A program made the translations under genes and the position numbers. This document shows, in pieces, positions 15,833 to 17,096 of a stretch of DNA of 17,096 nt. Origin of the DNA: Campylobacteraceae bacterium (GTDB taxonomy: Bacteria > Campylobacterota > Campylobacteria > Campylobacterales > Sulfurospirillaceae). The notes under the pieces are model-generated. The model was not told where the DNA came from. It worked only from the letters and a program-made list of their open reading frames with translations, and ran no database searches. Location: positions 1-17,096 of the forward strand of contig JALUMJ010000214.1 of NCBI GenBank assembly GCA_027040375.1. Direction: 5' to 3'. Each line of letters opens with the position of its first letter. The first letter of the stretch is position 1.

Positions 15833-16679
15833 TCTTTTTATATACATGGCAATAAGGAGTTTTGCCATTTTTTTCATAATAGTGTTGATGATAACTCTCT
15901 GCCTTGTAAAATTTTTCAACATTTAAAATTTTTGTTGCGATTTTATAGCCTTTTGATTTTAGCTGTGCTATCAAATCTTCTATGATTTTTTTCTCGTCTT
16001 CATTTGACACAAAAATAGCAGAGAGATATTGAGAGCCGATATCTGGGCCTTGTCCATTTTTTTGTTCTGGATTATGTATCTCGAAAAAAAGTTTTGCTAG
16101 CTCTTTGTAACTTATTTCAGCGTTGTTATATTTTACTTGTACGACTTCAAGATGACCTGTATTTTTATAACAAATATCTTCATAAGTTGGGTTTTCTAAT
16201 TTTCCTCCCATAAACCCAGATGTTGCTTCAATCACGCCTTTGGTTTTATTGAAAAAATACTCAACTCCCCAAAAACAACCTCCTGCAAAAAACGCATATG
16301 AGACTTCATCCTGTTTTTTTGGTTCAAATTTTATACTAAGTGAATTTACACAATGCCTAGTGTTTTTTTCTGTGATGCCCTCTCCTTCAAACACATGTCC
16401 AAGATGTCCTCCACAATTTGCACAAACTATCTCTACTCTTCTGCCATCTTTGTCTATATTTCTTTTTATGCCATTTGGCAGTTCATCATCAAAACTAGGC
16501 CATCCGCATCCTGAGTTAAATTTATCTTTCGAGCTATACAAAGGAGTGCCGCATCTCTTACATGTAAAGATTCCCTCTTCATAAAAATCATCATAAGTTC
16601 CGCTATATGGGGCTTCTGTGCCTTTATGTTCTATGATATACTCTTCTTCTTTTGTCAGTTTGTTGTAATTGCTGTTCAT
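15825..16679 (-). CDS. msrAB: Bifunctional peptide methionine sulfoxide reductase MsrB-MsrA fusion
   Basis: Repairs both R- and S-methionine sulfoxide in oxidised proteins. The 284 residues hold MsrB first (about 5-120) and MsrA second (about 127-284). MsrB zinc cysteines are Cys40, Cys43, Cys86 and Cys89; the catalytic Cys110 is in TRHCVNSLSI, and Cys58 in GCGWPSF is the likely resolving residue. MsrA has the catalytic Cys135 in GGCFWG, HNPEQKNGQGPDIGSQYLS for substrate binding, and Cys277 near the end as a candidate resolving cysteine. There is no signal peptide, so it is cytoplasmic, unlike the secreted PilB/MsrAB of Neisseria. The start is ATG 16679, one base after the thioesterase stop, with AAAGG upstream inside that gene. 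Confidence 0.96.
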   Translation of the reverse strand: MNSNYNKLTKEEEYIIEHKGTEAPYSGTYDDFYEEGIFTCKRCGTPLYSSKDKFNSGCGWPSFDDELPNGIKRNIDKDGRRVEIVCANCGGHLGHVFEGEGITEKNTRHCVNSLSIKFEPKKQDEVSYAFFAGGCFWGVEYFFNKTKGVIEATSGFMGGKLENPTYEDICYKNTGHLEVVQVKYNNAEISYKELAKLFFEIHNPEQKNGQGPDIGSQYLSAIFVSNEDEKKIIEDLIAQLKSKGYKIATKILNVEKFYKAESYHQHYYEKNGKTPYCHVYKKRF

Positions 16680-16680
16680 G

Positions 16681-17096
16681 TTATACCTTTATCGTTTCAA
16701 AATCTTTTCCCTCAGGTTTAAACCACTCGTCTTGGGCAAATTCCTTGTCTGTTATCTGAGATAAACTTCTCTTCATAAACTTTCCTTTTGCGCTGACTGC
16801 AACAGTTCCATCAGGGAGATAAATCTCTCCGCTTCCCTCAAAAATTCTGCCTTTATCATTTGTGATTCGCCCTACTACTTTTAACTCTACTTCAGTAGGA
16901 ACTGGTTTTTTATATCTTAGATTTAACTCAATAGTCACACCAAAACTGTCTTGTCCATACATGTTCATGATAGCTCGTCCAATAGTCTCATCTAGTATAG
17001 TCGCAGAGATTCCCCCATGCATCACTCCTGGATAACTTTGGAGCTCACTTTTTGGAGTAAATAAAGCTATAGATTCACCATCTATGCTCTCGTAAA
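16681..17096 (-). CDS. PaaI/YbgC-type hotdog thioesterase, 5' end missing
   Basis: The reading frame stays open to the window edge, so the N-terminus is cut off; the internal GTG/ATG near 17025 falls inside the conserved segment and is not the start. The visible sequence has SYPGVMHGGISATILDETIG: the HGG and the Asp-Glu on the central helix are the active-site region of PaaI-like hotdog thioesterases, which hydrolyse acyl- or aryl-CoA esters as cytoplasmic oligomers. The strands VTIELNLRYKKPVP and GRIFEGSGEIYLPDG follow as expected. After about 105 visible residues a short charged tail (QDEWFKPEGKDFETIKV) ends the protein. The substrate is unknown. It is co-transcribed with msrBA (one-base gap). 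Confidence 0.85.
   Translation of the reverse strand, partial: YESIDGESIALFTPKSELQSYPGVMHGGISATILDETIGRAIMNMYGQDSFGVTIELNLRYKKPVPTEVELKVVGRITNDKGRIFEGSGEIYLPDGTVAVSAKGKFMKRSLSQITDKEFAQDEWFKPEGKDFETIKV

Noticed and set aside
16681..17025. Thioesterase as a complete gene starting near 17025
   Set aside because: The proposed start is a GTG/ATG inside the conserved HGG region and the frame remains open to the window edge, so the gene is truncated by the window.

Overview
The window looks like chromosomal DNA of a member of the Campylobacterota (former Epsilonproteobacteria). The DNA is AT-rich, genes are packed with 1-30 base gaps or overlaps, and the run TPR protein / CiaD-like protein / cca / purU resembles the Cj0787-Cj0790 region of Campylobacter jejuni as I remember it. 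The amtB-glnK pair, leucine biosynthesis genes and a stand-alone molybdoenzyme suit a free-living lineage (Sulfurimonas- or Sulfurospirillum-like), but the genus cannot be fixed by eye.

Layout. 1-292 (minus) is the 5' end of metH, divergent from amtB-glnK (plus, 433-2203). A structured 136-base spacer separates amtB from glnK, and a hairpin terminator at 2214-2235 closes the unit. Everything from 2238 to 17096 lies on the minus strand. Read in the direction of transcription it is: (a) a PaaI-like thioesterase (running off the window) and an MsrB-MsrA fusion; (b) leuD-leuB-TPR-ciaD-like-cca-purU-trmL, a chain of overlapping or nearly touching genes joining leucine biosynthesis, tRNA 3'-end and anticodon modification and formyl-folate metabolism; (c) a BaiN/YhiN-type flavoprotein, a secreted endonuclease/exonuclease/phosphatase-family protein, a previously uncalled 40-residue membrane protein (8727-8849), glyS, and a stand-alone FAD oxidoreductase resembling the C-terminal half of MnmC; (d) a probably separately promoted trio of HlyD-type periplasmic adaptor, short molybdopterin oxidoreductase and HEPN-like protein, each overlapping the next.

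Together the window holds mostly housekeeping functions: nitrogen sensing and uptake, methionine and leucine synthesis, translation and tRNA maturation, and oxidative repair. The least explained parts are trio (d), the RNA structure ahead of glnK, the 40-residue membrane protein, and the repeated octamer TACATGTA, found seven times in all three codon phases. No stretch above 300 bases lacks a gene. I saw no rRNA, tRNA, CRISPR array, insertion sequence or prophage.
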